DNA of 64,000 nucleotides from Acidimicrobiales bacterium. Its GTDB lineage: Bacteria; Actinomycetota; Acidimicrobiia; Acidimicrobiales; VFJN01. Shown here piece by piece: positions 34,813 through 42,428 of this stretch. The stretch's first letter is position 1. Each line of letters starts with the position of its first letter. The notes beneath the pieces were generated by a model that was given only the letters and a program-made list of their open reading frames with translations, was not told the origin of the DNA and made no database searches. The translations under genes were made by a program, and so were the position numbers. The stretch is taken from positions 1 to 64,000 of the forward strand of contig DATHJB010000216.1 of NCBI GenBank assembly GCA_035316325.1, read 5' to 3'.

Positions 34813-35417
34813 GTCTTCCTCCGGTTTGCCCGCCGCGGCAGGACGTGGTCGGCGTACATATCGATCGCATCGTCGGCCAGGCGCAGCCAGCGGTCGCCGT
34901 TCGGGTCGTTCGTGAGCTGCTGCGACGTGAGGCCGGCGACCAGCGCGGTCCACAGGTCGAGCTGCTCCGGAGTGGTCACGCCGGCATCGGCCAGCGCCTG
35001 CCGGCCCCGCTCGAACACCTCGAGGGCGTAGGCGTACGACTCGGCGGACGGCTCGAAGTCGGGGATCGTCCGCTGGAACATGAGCTGGGACCGCGCCGGG
35101 TCCTCCATGGCGAACTCGATGAAGACCCGGGCAACCTCGCGCAGCCGCGCCCGAGGCTCGGTCGGCAGGTCGCGCTCGTCGATCCGCCGGAGGAGCGCCT
35201 GGTTGCCCTGGGCGAACATGGCGTCGTAGATGGCGTGCTTCGAGTCGAAGTACCAGTAGAGCGACGGCGGCCGCATGCCGATCCGGCCGGCGACGTCGCG
35301 CAGCGACAAGCCCGCGAGGCCGAGCTCCCGGGCGACCTCCCACGCCGCGTCGAGGATCTCGCCCCGCGTCGCCTCACGCCGTTCCGCCTGTCGATTCCGC
35401 TTCGGCTCAGCTACCAC
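34809..35417 (-). CDS. TetR/AcrR family transcriptional regulator
   Basis: A 202-residue regulator. The N-terminal helix-turn-helix spans residues 15-62 (RGEILDAAWEVARELGLAGL, LRDVAGRIGMRPPSLYWYF, SKHAIYDAM), followed by a TetR_C-type ligand domain. GTG start at 35417. It is the first gene of a three-gene coupled operon and has a 17-bp palindrome just upstream, consistent with autorepression. Its effector is probably the substrate of the mycothiol-type or MBL protein. Confidence 0.92.
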   Translation of the reverse strand: MVAEPKRNRQAERREATRGEILDAAWEVARELGLAGLSLRDVAGRIGMRPPSLYWYFDSKHAIYDAMFAQGNQALLRRIDERDLPTEPRARLREVARVFIEFAMEDPARSQLMFQRTIPDFEPSAESYAYALEVFERGRQALADAGVTTPEQLDLWTALVAGLTSQQLTNDPNGDRWLRLADDAIDMYADHVLPRRANRRKT

Positions 35418-35427
35418 GCTTCAAATC

Positions 35428-35444
35428 CTCTAACGAGATTAGAG
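35428..35444. promoter_or_regulatory. TetR operator candidate
   Basis: CTCTAA-CGAGA-TTAGAG, a perfect 6-bp inverted repeat with a 5-bp spacer, lies 11 bp upstream of the TetR start. It is AT-richer than its surroundings. The 17-bp length suits a TetR dimer. Confidence 0.7.
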
Positions 35445-35456
35445 AGATGTCAAGGG

Positions 35457-36875
35457 CTACCCGATGGGAGCGTGGCGGTGGGCCCAGGGAAGGGACTGCT
35501 CCAGCTGGGTGGCGACCTGGAAGACGAGGTCGTCGCGCCAGGGGCCGGCGACCACCTGCACGCCGACGGGGAGGCCCGACGCCTCGTCGGCGTGCACCGG
35601 CACGGAGATGGCGGGCAGGCCGGTGACGTTGAACACCGAGGTGAACACCGCCATCGGGTAGCAGTTGAGCAGCGCCACGGTCGGGTCGGCGTCGGCGCCC
35701 TCCCGCCACGTCCCGACCGCAGGCGGCAGGCAGGCCATGGTCGGCGTCACCACCACGTCGAACTCGTCGAGGAACGGGCGGACGACCGCCTTCGCCAGCG
35801 TCTGCATGGTGCGGATGCCGTCGACGTAGGCCAGTGAGTCGATGTCCCGGGCGGCGGCGCGCAGGGCGGCGTTGAGGGGCTCGATCGCGTCCCAGTCCTC
35901 GACCGGCGACCAGGCGGTCCCGGTGTTCCACACGGCGAGGAACGACGCCACGAACGCGTCCATCTCGGGCACCTCGAGCGCCGTCTCGGTCACGTCGTGG
36001 CCCGCGGCGGCGAGGGCGGCGACCGTCGTGTCGACCGCGGCGACGCACGCCGGGTCGACGGGCAGGCCCAGCGGTGCGACGGTCGCGTAGCCCACCCGCA
36101 GGCGGCCCGGGTCGCGGGTGGCGAGCGTCGACCAGGGCTCGGGCGGCTGCGGTGCCGCGTACCAGCTGTACGGGTCGACCACGGCGACCACGTCGAACGC
36201 CGCGGCGGCGTCGGCCACCGTGCGGGCCACCACGCCGTTGGTCGAGAAGCCCTCCATCTCGACGAGTCCGTTGGGCACCCGGGCCCGGCCCGCCTTCATC
36301 CCGACGAGGCCGCAACACGACGAGGGGATGCGGATCGAGCCGCCGCCGTCGGAGGCGTGGGCGATCGGCGCCATGCCCGACGCCACTGCCGCGGCCGCCC
36401 CGCCGGAGGAGCCGCCCGGCGTACGGGTGGTGTCCCAGGGGTTGCGGGTGATGCCGTGGGCGTCGGACTCCGTGTAGCTGATCGTGCCGAACTCGGGGCT
36501 GTTGGTCATGCCCGACAGCACGAAGCCGGCCGCGACGAAGCGCTCGACGATCGGGTCGGACTGGGCCCGCGGCGCCCGGGACGCACCCTTCGACCCGTAG
36601 GTGCAGGGCCAGCCGCCGACGGCGTTGAGGTTCTTGATCGGCAGCGGGACGCCGTGGAACGGCGGGAGCGTCGCGGGGTCGGCGACGCCCGCGACCACCT
36701 CGGTGGCCTTCGCCGCGGCGGCCCGCACCTCGTCGTCGGCCCGGTGGGCGAAGGCGTTGAGTGCGGGTTCGAGCGTCTCCATGTGGGCCAGGTAGGCGTC
36801 GGCCACCTCGCTGGGGCTCACGTCCTTACGACGTATGGCGGCGGCGGTGTCGAGGGCGGTCGCGAAGAGGTCCAT
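35457..36875 (-). CDS. Amidase (amidase-signature family)
   Basis: A 472-residue enzyme of the Ser-cisSer-Lys amidase family. The catalytic Lys is in GVPLPIKNLNAVGG. The cis-Ser is in the Gly/Ser-rich RTPGGSSGGAAAAVASGMA. The nucleophilic Ser is in SDGGGSIRIPSSCCGLVGMK. It is similar in length to indole-acetamide and 6-aminohexanoate-cyclic-dimer hydrolases rather than GatA; the absence of gatB and gatC nearby supports a hydrolytic amidase. The ATG at 36875 gives the usual N-terminus. The substrate is unknown. Confidence 0.93.
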   Translation of the reverse strand: MDLFATALDTAAAIRRKDVSPSEVADAYLAHMETLEPALNAFAHRADDEVRAAAAKATEVVAGVADPATLPPFHGVPLPIKNLNAVGGWPCTYGSKGASRAPRAQSDPIVERFVAAGFVLSGMTNSPEFGTISYTESDAHGITRNPWDTTRTPGGSSGGAAAAVASGMAPIAHASDGGGSIRIPSSCCGLVGMKAGRARVPNGLVEMEGFSTNGVVARTVADAAAAFDVVAVVDPYSWYAAPQPPEPWSTLATRDPGRLRVGYATVAPLGLPVDPACVAAVDTTVAALAAAGHDVTETALEVPEMDAFVASFLAVWNTGTAWSPVEDWDAIEPLNAALRAAARDIDSLAYVDGIRTMQTLAKAVVRPFLDEFDVVVTPTMACLPPAVGTWREGADADPTVALLNCYPMAVFTSVFNVTGLPAISVPVHADEASGLPVGVQVVAGPWRDDLVFQVATQLEQSLPWAHRHAPIG

Positions 36876-36911
36876 GCCGTCGGAATGTAGGCGGTCGGCC
36901 AGAATCGGGGC

Positions 36912-37394
36912 GTGGGAGAGCGACGAGCGGTGCGGGCGCTGATGGTCGACCGGGACGGGGCCGTGCTGCTGATGCGGGTGACGGAGCCCGCGTCGCGGAC
37001 CCGATGGTGGATCACACCGGGCGGCGGGATCGACGCCGGGGAGGACGACATGGCCGCGCTGCAGCGGGAGCTGCGGGAGGAGATCGGGCTGGAGCTCCCG
37101 GCGGTCCGGGTCGGCCCGGCGGTGTGGCGGCGGCGGGTGGACCTGCAGTGGAACGGCCAGAGCGTCCACCAGCACGAGACCTACTACCTGGTGGAGTCCG
37201 AGCGCTTCGAACCGACCGTGTGCCGCGACGGCGACCCCGACGTCGGCTGGCACGACGCGATCCCCCGCTGGTGGACGCCCGCCGAGATGCGCGGCAGCCG
37301 CGACGACCGCTTCGCACCGGCCGACCTCGCCGATCTCCTCGACGACCTCGTCCGGGTGGGCGCCCCGGCCGAGCCGGTCGACATCAGTCGCTGA
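36912..37394 (+). CDS. Nudix hydrolase
   Basis: A 160-residue protein with a full Nudix box, GGGIDAGEDDMAALQRELREEIGL with the catalytic REEIG helix (reported here by its key residues G, E, REL, EE and G). It hydrolyses a nucleoside-diphosphate-linked or related substrate; specificity is not predictable. It starts at a GTG, divergent from the amidase with a 36-bp gap. Its end overlaps the convergent DivIVA-like gene by 11 bp. Confidence 0.92.
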   Translation: MGERRAVRALMVDRDGAVLLMRVTEPASRTRWWITPGGGIDAGEDDMAALQRELREEIGLELPAVRVGPAVWRRRVDLQWNGQSVHQHETYYLVESERFEPTVCRDGDPDVGWHDAIPRWWTPAEMRGSRDDRFAPADLADLLDDLVRVGAPAEPVDISR

Positions 37395-38235
37395 CGGCCT
37401 CGGTGGGATCGTCGCCGGGGAGGGGTTCGAGCGGGGGCTCGTCGACGGGGTCGACCAGGGCCGGCGGATCGTCGTCGTGGTCATGGTCGCCGTGGTCGTG
37501 GTCGCCGTGGTCGCCGTCGTGGTTGTCGTCGTGGTTGTCGTCGTCGGGCGGCGGCAGCGGCGGCAGCGGCGGTGGTGGTGGCGATGGTGACAGCGGGACG
37601 GGGGCCGGCTCGGGTGACCCGGGTGCAAGGGCGGGTGCGGTCGCCGCGCCCGAGATGTCGCTCAGGTGGTTGACCTCCAGGCCGAACGCCTGCTGGGTGG
37701 CGTTGACCTGCGCCGCCAGCGCGCCCAGCGCCTGCTTGAGAGCGCCGACGTAGGTCTGCTGGCGGCTCAGCCACTCCTGCGCCGCCCGGACGCCGGGCTG
37801 GGACTCGGGGGCGTCGTGCACCAGGCGCTCGGCCTCGTCGCGGGCCCGTTGGCGGGCCTCGGCGAGGATCTCGTCGTAGCGCTGGGCGGCCTCCTCCTCG
37901 CGCTCCCGGCTGAACTGCTCCGCCTGGTCGATCTGCGCCTCGATGTGCTGCTGGGTGCGGGCGATGATCTCGGCCGAGTCGTAGCCGACCAGCTGCCGGT
38001 GCCACTCGCGCAGGGCGTGCTTGAGCTGACGGTTCTCGCCGTCCAGCCGGGCGATCTCCACGTCGCGGGTGGCCAGCTCCTCGGCCACCCGGGTGAGGTA
38101 GGCCTGCACCTCCTGCTCCTCGAAACCCCGTCGGCCGAACGGCGCCCGCTCGAACGACGCCGCGCGCACCTGCTCGGGTGACAGGTGTCGAGGCAGTTTG
38201 TAGGCGGTCACCCCTCCCGAGGCGTCGGTGCTCAT
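37384..38235 (-). CDS. DivIVA-domain coiled-coil protein with Pro-rich and His/Asp-rich tail
   Basis: A 283-residue protein. Residues 20-60 carry a DivIVA-like N-terminal motif (FERAPFGRRGFEEQEVQAYL). A long coiled coil follows to about 175 (TRDVEIARLDGENRQLKHAL, then QAEQFSREREEEAAQRYDEI). Next come an Ala/Pro-rich linker and an extreme Asp/His tail (NHDDNHDGDHGDHDHGDHDH) that could bind metal. DivIVA proteins mark curved or polar membrane; this one is not the housekeeping Wag31 type. Its ATG overlaps the stop of the flavohaemoglobin-like gene (TGATG), and GGAGGG precedes it. Confidence 0.85.
   Translation of the reverse strand: MSTDASGGVTAYKLPRHLSPEQVRAASFERAPFGRRGFEEQEVQAYLTRVAEELATRDVEIARLDGENRQLKHALREWHRQLVGYDSAEIIARTQQHIEAQIDQAEQFSREREEEAAQRYDEILAEARQRARDEAERLVHDAPESQPGVRAAQEWLSRQQTYVGALKQALGALAAQVNATQQAFGLEVNHLSDISGAATAPALAPGSPEPAPVPLSPSPPPPPLPPLPPPDDDNHDDNHDGDHGDHDHGDHDHDDDPPALVDPVDEPPLEPLPGDDPTEAVSD
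37471..37546 (-). repeat. Low-complexity His/Asp-coding repeat
   Basis: A short tandem array of GTGGTC- and GTCGTC-type units encodes 25 residues of Asp, His and a few Asn and Gly at the DivIVA-like C-terminal tail. It looks prone to slippage and could tune metal-binding capacity. Confidence 0.7.
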
Positions 38236-39437
38236 CAGCGTCTCCCTCCCGGGTCGACCACTCCGTAGGCCTCGCCGCCGAGACCCTGGAAACCCTCGTA
38301 GTGGATGCGTTCGTCGGGGCAGCCGGCGTCGCGCAGCCGCTGCGCCGTGGCCAGGACCATGTGGTCGCTGCCGCACACGTAGACCTCGTGGTCGTGCCAG
38401 GGGCCGTGGCGCAGCGCCACCTCGGCGACCTCCCCGTGCTCGACCGGGCGCACACCGTCGAGCGGACCGACCGGCCCTTCGTACTCCGGATCGTCGGCCA
38501 GGGCGGGCACGACCGTGAGCCACGGGTGCTGGGCGTCGAGCGCCTGCAGGGCCGGCAGGTCGTAAAGCTCGCGGGCGGTGCGGGTGCCCACGAACAGCGA
38601 CACGCGGCGGGCGGGCTCGCCCACCCGGGTGCGGTGGGCGACGTGCTCGACCAGGGCCTTCAGCGGCGCCAGGCCGGTGCCGCCGGCGATCAGCAGCAGG
38701 TCGTCGTCGCCTCCGGGTGGGAGCGTCAGCCGGTGGCCGACCGGTGAGGCGAGGCGCACGACGTCGCCCTTCTGCACCTTGTCGACCAGGCCGCCGGACA
38801 CGTGGCCGCCCGGCATGCGGCGCACGTGCAGATCGAGGCTGCCGTCGTCACGGGGGGCGTTGGCGGGGGAGTAGTAGCGCCACAGCCGGGGCCGCAGCGG
38901 GATCTCCACGGCCATCGACTGGCCGGGCGCGTAGTCGTAGCGCTGCTCGGGCAGCACGGTGACCACGGCGATGTCGAACGTGCGGCGCTCCTGGGCCACC
39001 ACCTCGGCGGCCCACCAGGGCGGCGTCTGGCGGGCGGCCAGCTCGGCGGCGTCGATCATGGTGCGGGCCACCCGGCCGTAGGCCTCGGCCCAGTCGTGCG
39101 CCAGGTCGGCCGACCACTCCTGGCCCAGGAAGTCGGCGAGGGTGGCGAGCAGCGACTCGCCCACCGGGCCGTAGTGGTCGGCGACGACGGCGAACTTGCG
39201 GTGGTCGCGGCCGAGCTGCTGCAGGTAGGGGACCAGGCGCTCGAGGTCGTCGATGTGCGACACCGTGTGGCCGAGCGCGGCGACCAGCCGGCCGCGCTGG
39301 GCGCCCATGGCCAGGGGGAACATGTCGCGGGTCTCGGGCGCCATCACGAACAGCCGGCTGTAGAACCGCAGCGCCACCTGGTCGCCGTACGCGGCGACCT
39401 GGGCCCAGCTCCGCTTCAAGCGCTCCACGTCAGCCAC
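38235..39437 (-). CDS. Flavohaemoprotein (globin + FAD/NAD reductase)
   Basis: A 400-residue two-domain protein like Hmp. The globin domain (1-140) has the B10 Tyr in LRFYSRLFVMAP and the proximal His in LGRDHRKFAVV. The reductase part has the FAD motif WRYYSPANAP and the NAD(P) motif IAGGTGLAPLKALVEH, ending EVYVCGSDHMV. It probably detoxifies nitric oxide to nitrate or reduces O2 using NAD(P)H. The GTG at 39437 fits the globin N-terminus (VADVERLKRSWAQV). It is translationally coupled to the DivIVA-like gene, which is unusual. Confidence 0.92.
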   Translation of the reverse strand: MADVERLKRSWAQVAAYGDQVALRFYSRLFVMAPETRDMFPLAMGAQRGRLVAALGHTVSHIDDLERLVPYLQQLGRDHRKFAVVADHYGPVGESLLATLADFLGQEWSADLAHDWAEAYGRVARTMIDAAELAARQTPPWWAAEVVAQERRTFDIAVVTVLPEQRYDYAPGQSMAVEIPLRPRLWRYYSPANAPRDDGSLDLHVRRMPGGHVSGGLVDKVQKGDVVRLASPVGHRLTLPPGGDDDLLLIAGGTGLAPLKALVEHVAHRTRVGEPARRVSLFVGTRTARELYDLPALQALDAQHPWLTVVPALADDPEYEGPVGPLDGVRPVEHGEVAEVALRHGPWHDHEVYVCGSDHMVLATAQRLRDAGCPDERIHYEGFQGLGGEAYGVVDPGGRR

Positions 39438-39693
39438 GGGCGGAAGCCCCGTCCTGCCCTGTGCGCTGTGCCCGCGTGCTGCCCAGTTCCCCCCACCCCT
39501 TTGTGGCGGCCCTCCGCCGCGGTCCGGCGACGGCGCTTTCTCCCCTACCGGAGAAGCAGTCAGAGTCGCACAGGTCCGCCGCACGAGGGGACGATTGGAC
39601 GTGAAATCTGCTGCGTACCGGAGAGCGGACGCATCGTAGTCGTACGCTGTGGGACACTCGTGCGGGTGGCCGAAAGGCCTGGCGGAAAGGGAC
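39438..39693. other. Divergent intergenic region between the flavohaemoprotein and the NLR module
   Basis: This 256-bp gap is the longest in the window and is locally AT-richer around 39590-39650. It holds a stem-loop GCTTTCTCC...GGAGAAGC (39535-39543 with 39550-39557) with one bulge. A possible -35 TTGGAC lies near 39594. I see no convincing gene in it. Confidence 0.5.
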
Positions 39694-40068
39694 GTGGTGG
39701 ACCCGGTGACCCTGGTGGTGACGGCGTTGGCGACGGGGGCGTCGGCCGCGCTGTCCGAGACGGTGGGCCAGGCGATCGTCGATGCCTACGTCGGTCTCAA
39801 GTCGCTGCTGCGGCGCCGGCTCTCCGCCCGTCAGGACGACCCCGAGGCCGTGGCCGCCGACGACACCGAGCCGGAGGCGTGGCGGAAGCGGCTGGCGGGC
39901 CGGCTCGACGCGGCCGACGTCGACGACGAGCTGCTGGCCGCCGCCGAGCGGGTGCTGGCCGTCGCCGACCCGGCGGGGTACGGGGCCGGCAAGTACGTGG
40001 TCGACCTGCGCGGCGCCAAGGGCGTGCAGGTCGGCGACCACAACGTGCAGAACAACACCTTCAACTGA
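39694..40068 (+). CDS. Small effector/adaptor protein with C-terminal RHIM-like (amyloid-type) motif
   Basis: A 124-residue protein. The N-terminal 45 residues are hydrophobic-amphipathic helix (LVVTALATGASAALSETVGQ, then AIVDAYVGLKSLLRRRL), similar to small Bell-like effector domains that precede bacterial NLR genes. The middle is acidic and helical. The end is GVQVGDHNVQNNTFN, which fits the V-Q-V-G-x-x-N core of RHIM and BASS-type amyloid signalling motifs. GTG at 39694 with GGAAAGG upstream. The NB-ARC gene follows after 8 bp. A membrane-active effector triggered by motif templating is inference. Confidence 0.8.
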   Translation: MVDPVTLVVTALATGASAALSETVGQAIVDAYVGLKSLLRRRLSARQDDPEAVAADDTEPEAWRKRLAGRLDAADVDDELLAAAERVLAVADPAGYGAGKYVVDLRGAKGVQVGDHNVQNNTFN

Positions 40069-40076
40069 GCGCGTAC

Positions 40077-42428
40077 GTGGCGGTCGAGCGGCAGGTGAGC
40101 GGATCGGTCGACGCCCGGGATGCCCAGGGCGTGCAGGTGGTGGCGCCGGGCGGGACCGGCGTGCAGAACAACTACTTCCGCGGGCGGCGCGCCGCGGCGT
40201 GGCCCCACCGGGTCGGCGTGCCCCCGCCGCGGGCCGACGGGTTCCAGGACCGGACGGTCGCCGAGGTGCTCGACGACGCCGCCGGCGCCGGCCGCACCAC
40301 GGTGGTGACCCAGGTCGTGTCCGGCATGGGCGGCGTCGGCAAGACCCAGCTGGCGGCCGCCTTCGCCCGGCGCATGTGGGACGAGCAGCAGGTCGACCTC
40401 CTCGCCTGGGTGCCGGCGGGTACCCGCCAGTCCGTCGTGTCGACCTACGCCCGCGCCGGCGGCGACCTCGTGCTCGGGCCCGAGGGCGACGCGCCGGAGG
40501 ACGCCGCTGCCCGCTTCCTGGCCTGGCTGGCGAGCACCGATCGGCGCTGGCTGGTGGTGCTCGACGACCTGGCCGCGGCCGACGACGTGCGGGGCCTGTG
40601 GCCGCCGGACCACCCGACCGGCCGCACGGTGGTCACCACCCGGCGGCGCGACGCCGGGCTCCTGGGCGACTCGCGCGAGCTGGTGGAGGTCGGCGTGTTC
40701 ACGGAGGACGAGGCGGTCGCCTACCTCACCGGCAAGCTGCCGCCCGGGCTCGCCGACGACACCGGCGGCGTGGCGGCCGACCTGGGCCGGCTGCCGCTGG
40801 CGCTGGGCCACGCGGCGGCGTACATGGTCGACCAGGACCTGCGCTGCAGCGCCTACCGCCGCCGCCTGGCCGACGAGCGGCGCCGCCTGACCGAGCTGTT
40901 CCCCGGCGAGCACGACCTGTTCGACGGCAGCACCGGCACGGTCGCCACCACCTGGGGCGTGTCGATCGAGGCCGCCGACCGCGCCGTGCCGGTGGGGCTG
41001 GCGCGGCCGGTGCTGGAGCTGGCCGGCCTGCTCGACCCGAACGGCATCCCCGAGGCGGTGCTGGCAGCCGGGTCGGGTGACGACGAGGACGACGTCCACG
41101 ACGCGCTGCGTGCCCTGCACCGCTTCAACCTCGTGACGCACGACGCCGCGCTGGTGCGGGTGCACGCGCTGGTGCAGCGGGCGGTGCGCGAGGGCCTGCC
41201 GGATGCCCGGCTCGACGCCCTGGCCTGCACCGCCGCCGACGCGCTCATGGAGATGTGGCCCGCGGTCGACCGGGCCGACGACGACTCCCGCCTGCTGTGC
41301 ACCAACGCCCTCACCCTGCACCGCCGCCGGTCTGCCGCGCTGTGGGACCCGGACGCCGGCGCCCACCCGGTACTGCGGCGCACCGCCCGCAGCCTCGGCG
41401 ACGCGGCGCTGCTAGCCGACGCGATCCGGTTCAGTCGGGAGCTGCGCGGGGAGGCGGTCGAGCGGCTGGGCACCGAGCACCGCGACACCCTGGCCATCGG
41501 CAACGAGCTGGCCGTGTGGCTGGGCGACGCCGGTGAGCTGACCGAGGCGATCGCGCTGCTGGAGGAGCTGGTGGAGGAGTCCACGCGGCTGCTCGGGCCC
41601 GACCACGTCGACACCCTGGAGGCCCGGCGGGCGCTGGGCTACACCCGCGGCATGGACGGCGAGCCGGCGGCCGCGGTGCGGGAGCTGCGGGCCGTGCACG
41701 CCGATCGCGCCCGTGTCGTCGGGCCCGAGGACCCGGACACGCTGACCGTGGCCGACCAGATCGGCTACTGGCTGGGCAAGGCGGGCGACGCCGCGGGCGC
41801 GGTCGCCCAGGTCGAGGCCCTGCTGGAGGTGATCGGGCGGGTGCTCGACCCCGACGACCGGATCGCGCTCCAGGCCCGCGGCAACCTGGCGTTCCAGGTG
41901 GGGGCGGCCGGCGACCCCGAGGCAGCCATCGCCGCGCTGGAGGCGGTGCTGGCCGACGTCGTGCGCGTGCTGGGCGCCGAGCACCGCGACGTCTCGGTGC
42001 TGCGCAACAACCTGGCCTACTGGCGGGGCAAGGCCGGCGACCTGGTCGGCGCCCGGGCGGCGATGGAGGAGCTGCTCGTCGAGCGCCAGCGCATCTACGG
42101 CCCGACCCACCGCGACACGTTGGCCACCCGGTCGGCGCTCGCCCGGCTGCACGCCGAGCTGGGCGACCGTGCCGCGGCGATGGCCGAGCTGGAGTGGCTC
42201 GTCGCCCACCACCGGCGCATCGACGGCGACGACCACTCCCACACCCTGAGGAGGCGCTGGCACCTGGCCGAGGCGCACGGCCTCCTGGGCGACGTCGACG
42301 TCGCGGTCGCCCAGCTGGATGACCTCATGGCCGACGTGCTGCGGGCGCTCGGGCCCGACCACGTGACCACCGTCGAGGTCCGCGAGCAGCTGGCGCTCTG
42401 GCGGGCTCAGTCCGCGATGGCGCCGTAG
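40077..42428 (+). CDS. NLR-like STAND NTPase: RHIM-like motif, NB-ARC, TPR repeats
   Basis: A 783-residue protein. Residues 18-34 (GVQVVAPGGTGVQNNYF) match the C-terminal motif of the small upstream protein. The NB-ARC domain spans about 50-390 with Walker A SGMGGVGKTQLA (81-92), Walker B RRWLVVLDDL, sensor VVTTRRR and GLPL-like LGRLPLALGHAAAYM. About seven and a half TPRs of exactly 42 residues fill 465-783 (HRDTLAIGNELAVWLGDAGE and kin, kinesin-light-chain type). It is probably a sensor that oligomerises on ligand and seeds the partner motif. GTG start at 40077; upstream frame is open, so the start is an estimate. Confidence 0.88.
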   Translation: MAVERQVSGSVDARDAQGVQVVAPGGTGVQNNYFRGRRAAAWPHRVGVPPPRADGFQDRTVAEVLDDAAGAGRTTVVTQVVSGMGGVGKTQLAAAFARRMWDEQQVDLLAWVPAGTRQSVVSTYARAGGDLVLGPEGDAPEDAAARFLAWLASTDRRWLVVLDDLAAADDVRGLWPPDHPTGRTVVTTRRRDAGLLGDSRELVEVGVFTEDEAVAYLTGKLPPGLADDTGGVAADLGRLPLALGHAAAYMVDQDLRCSAYRRRLADERRRLTELFPGEHDLFDGSTGTVATTWGVSIEAADRAVPVGLARPVLELAGLLDPNGIPEAVLAAGSGDDEDDVHDALRALHRFNLVTHDAALVRVHALVQRAVREGLPDARLDALACTAADALMEMWPAVDRADDDSRLLCTNALTLHRRRSAALWDPDAGAHPVLRRTARSLGDAALLADAIRFSRELRGEAVERLGTEHRDTLAIGNELAVWLGDAGELTEAIALLEELVEESTRLLGPDHVDTLEARRALGYTRGMDGEPAAAVRELRAVHADRARVVGPEDPDTLTVADQIGYWLGKAGDAAGAVAQVEALLEVIGRVLDPDDRIALQARGNLAFQVGAAGDPEAAIAALEAVLADVVRVLGAEHRDVSVLRNNLAYWRGKAGDLVGARAAMEELLVERQRIYGPTHRDTLATRSALARLHAELGDRAAAMAELEWLVAHHRRIDGDDHSHTLRRRWHLAEAHGLLGDVDVAVAQLDDLMADVLRALGPDHVTTVEVREQLALWRAQSAMAP
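41469..42428 (+). repeat. Tandem TPR-coding array with 126-bp period
   Basis: The 42-residue units start with G-[PT]-[ED]-H-x-D-T-L and end with an R-[LVI]-[LVY] pair. Phase is kept without insertions through seven units and a partial eighth. Units have diverged at the DNA level, so it is an old protein repeat rather than a recent duplication. Confidence 0.85.

Noticed and set aside
38802-40076. Upstream extension of the NB-ARC gene frame
   Set aside because: The frame is open, but it runs antisense to the flavohaemoprotein and through the small effector gene. The protein-like part begins only near 40077.
41469-42428. Regular repeat with 126-bp period as a possible CRISPR or satellite
   Set aside because: It is a protein-level TPR array. 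Units differ at the DNA level and keep codon phase.
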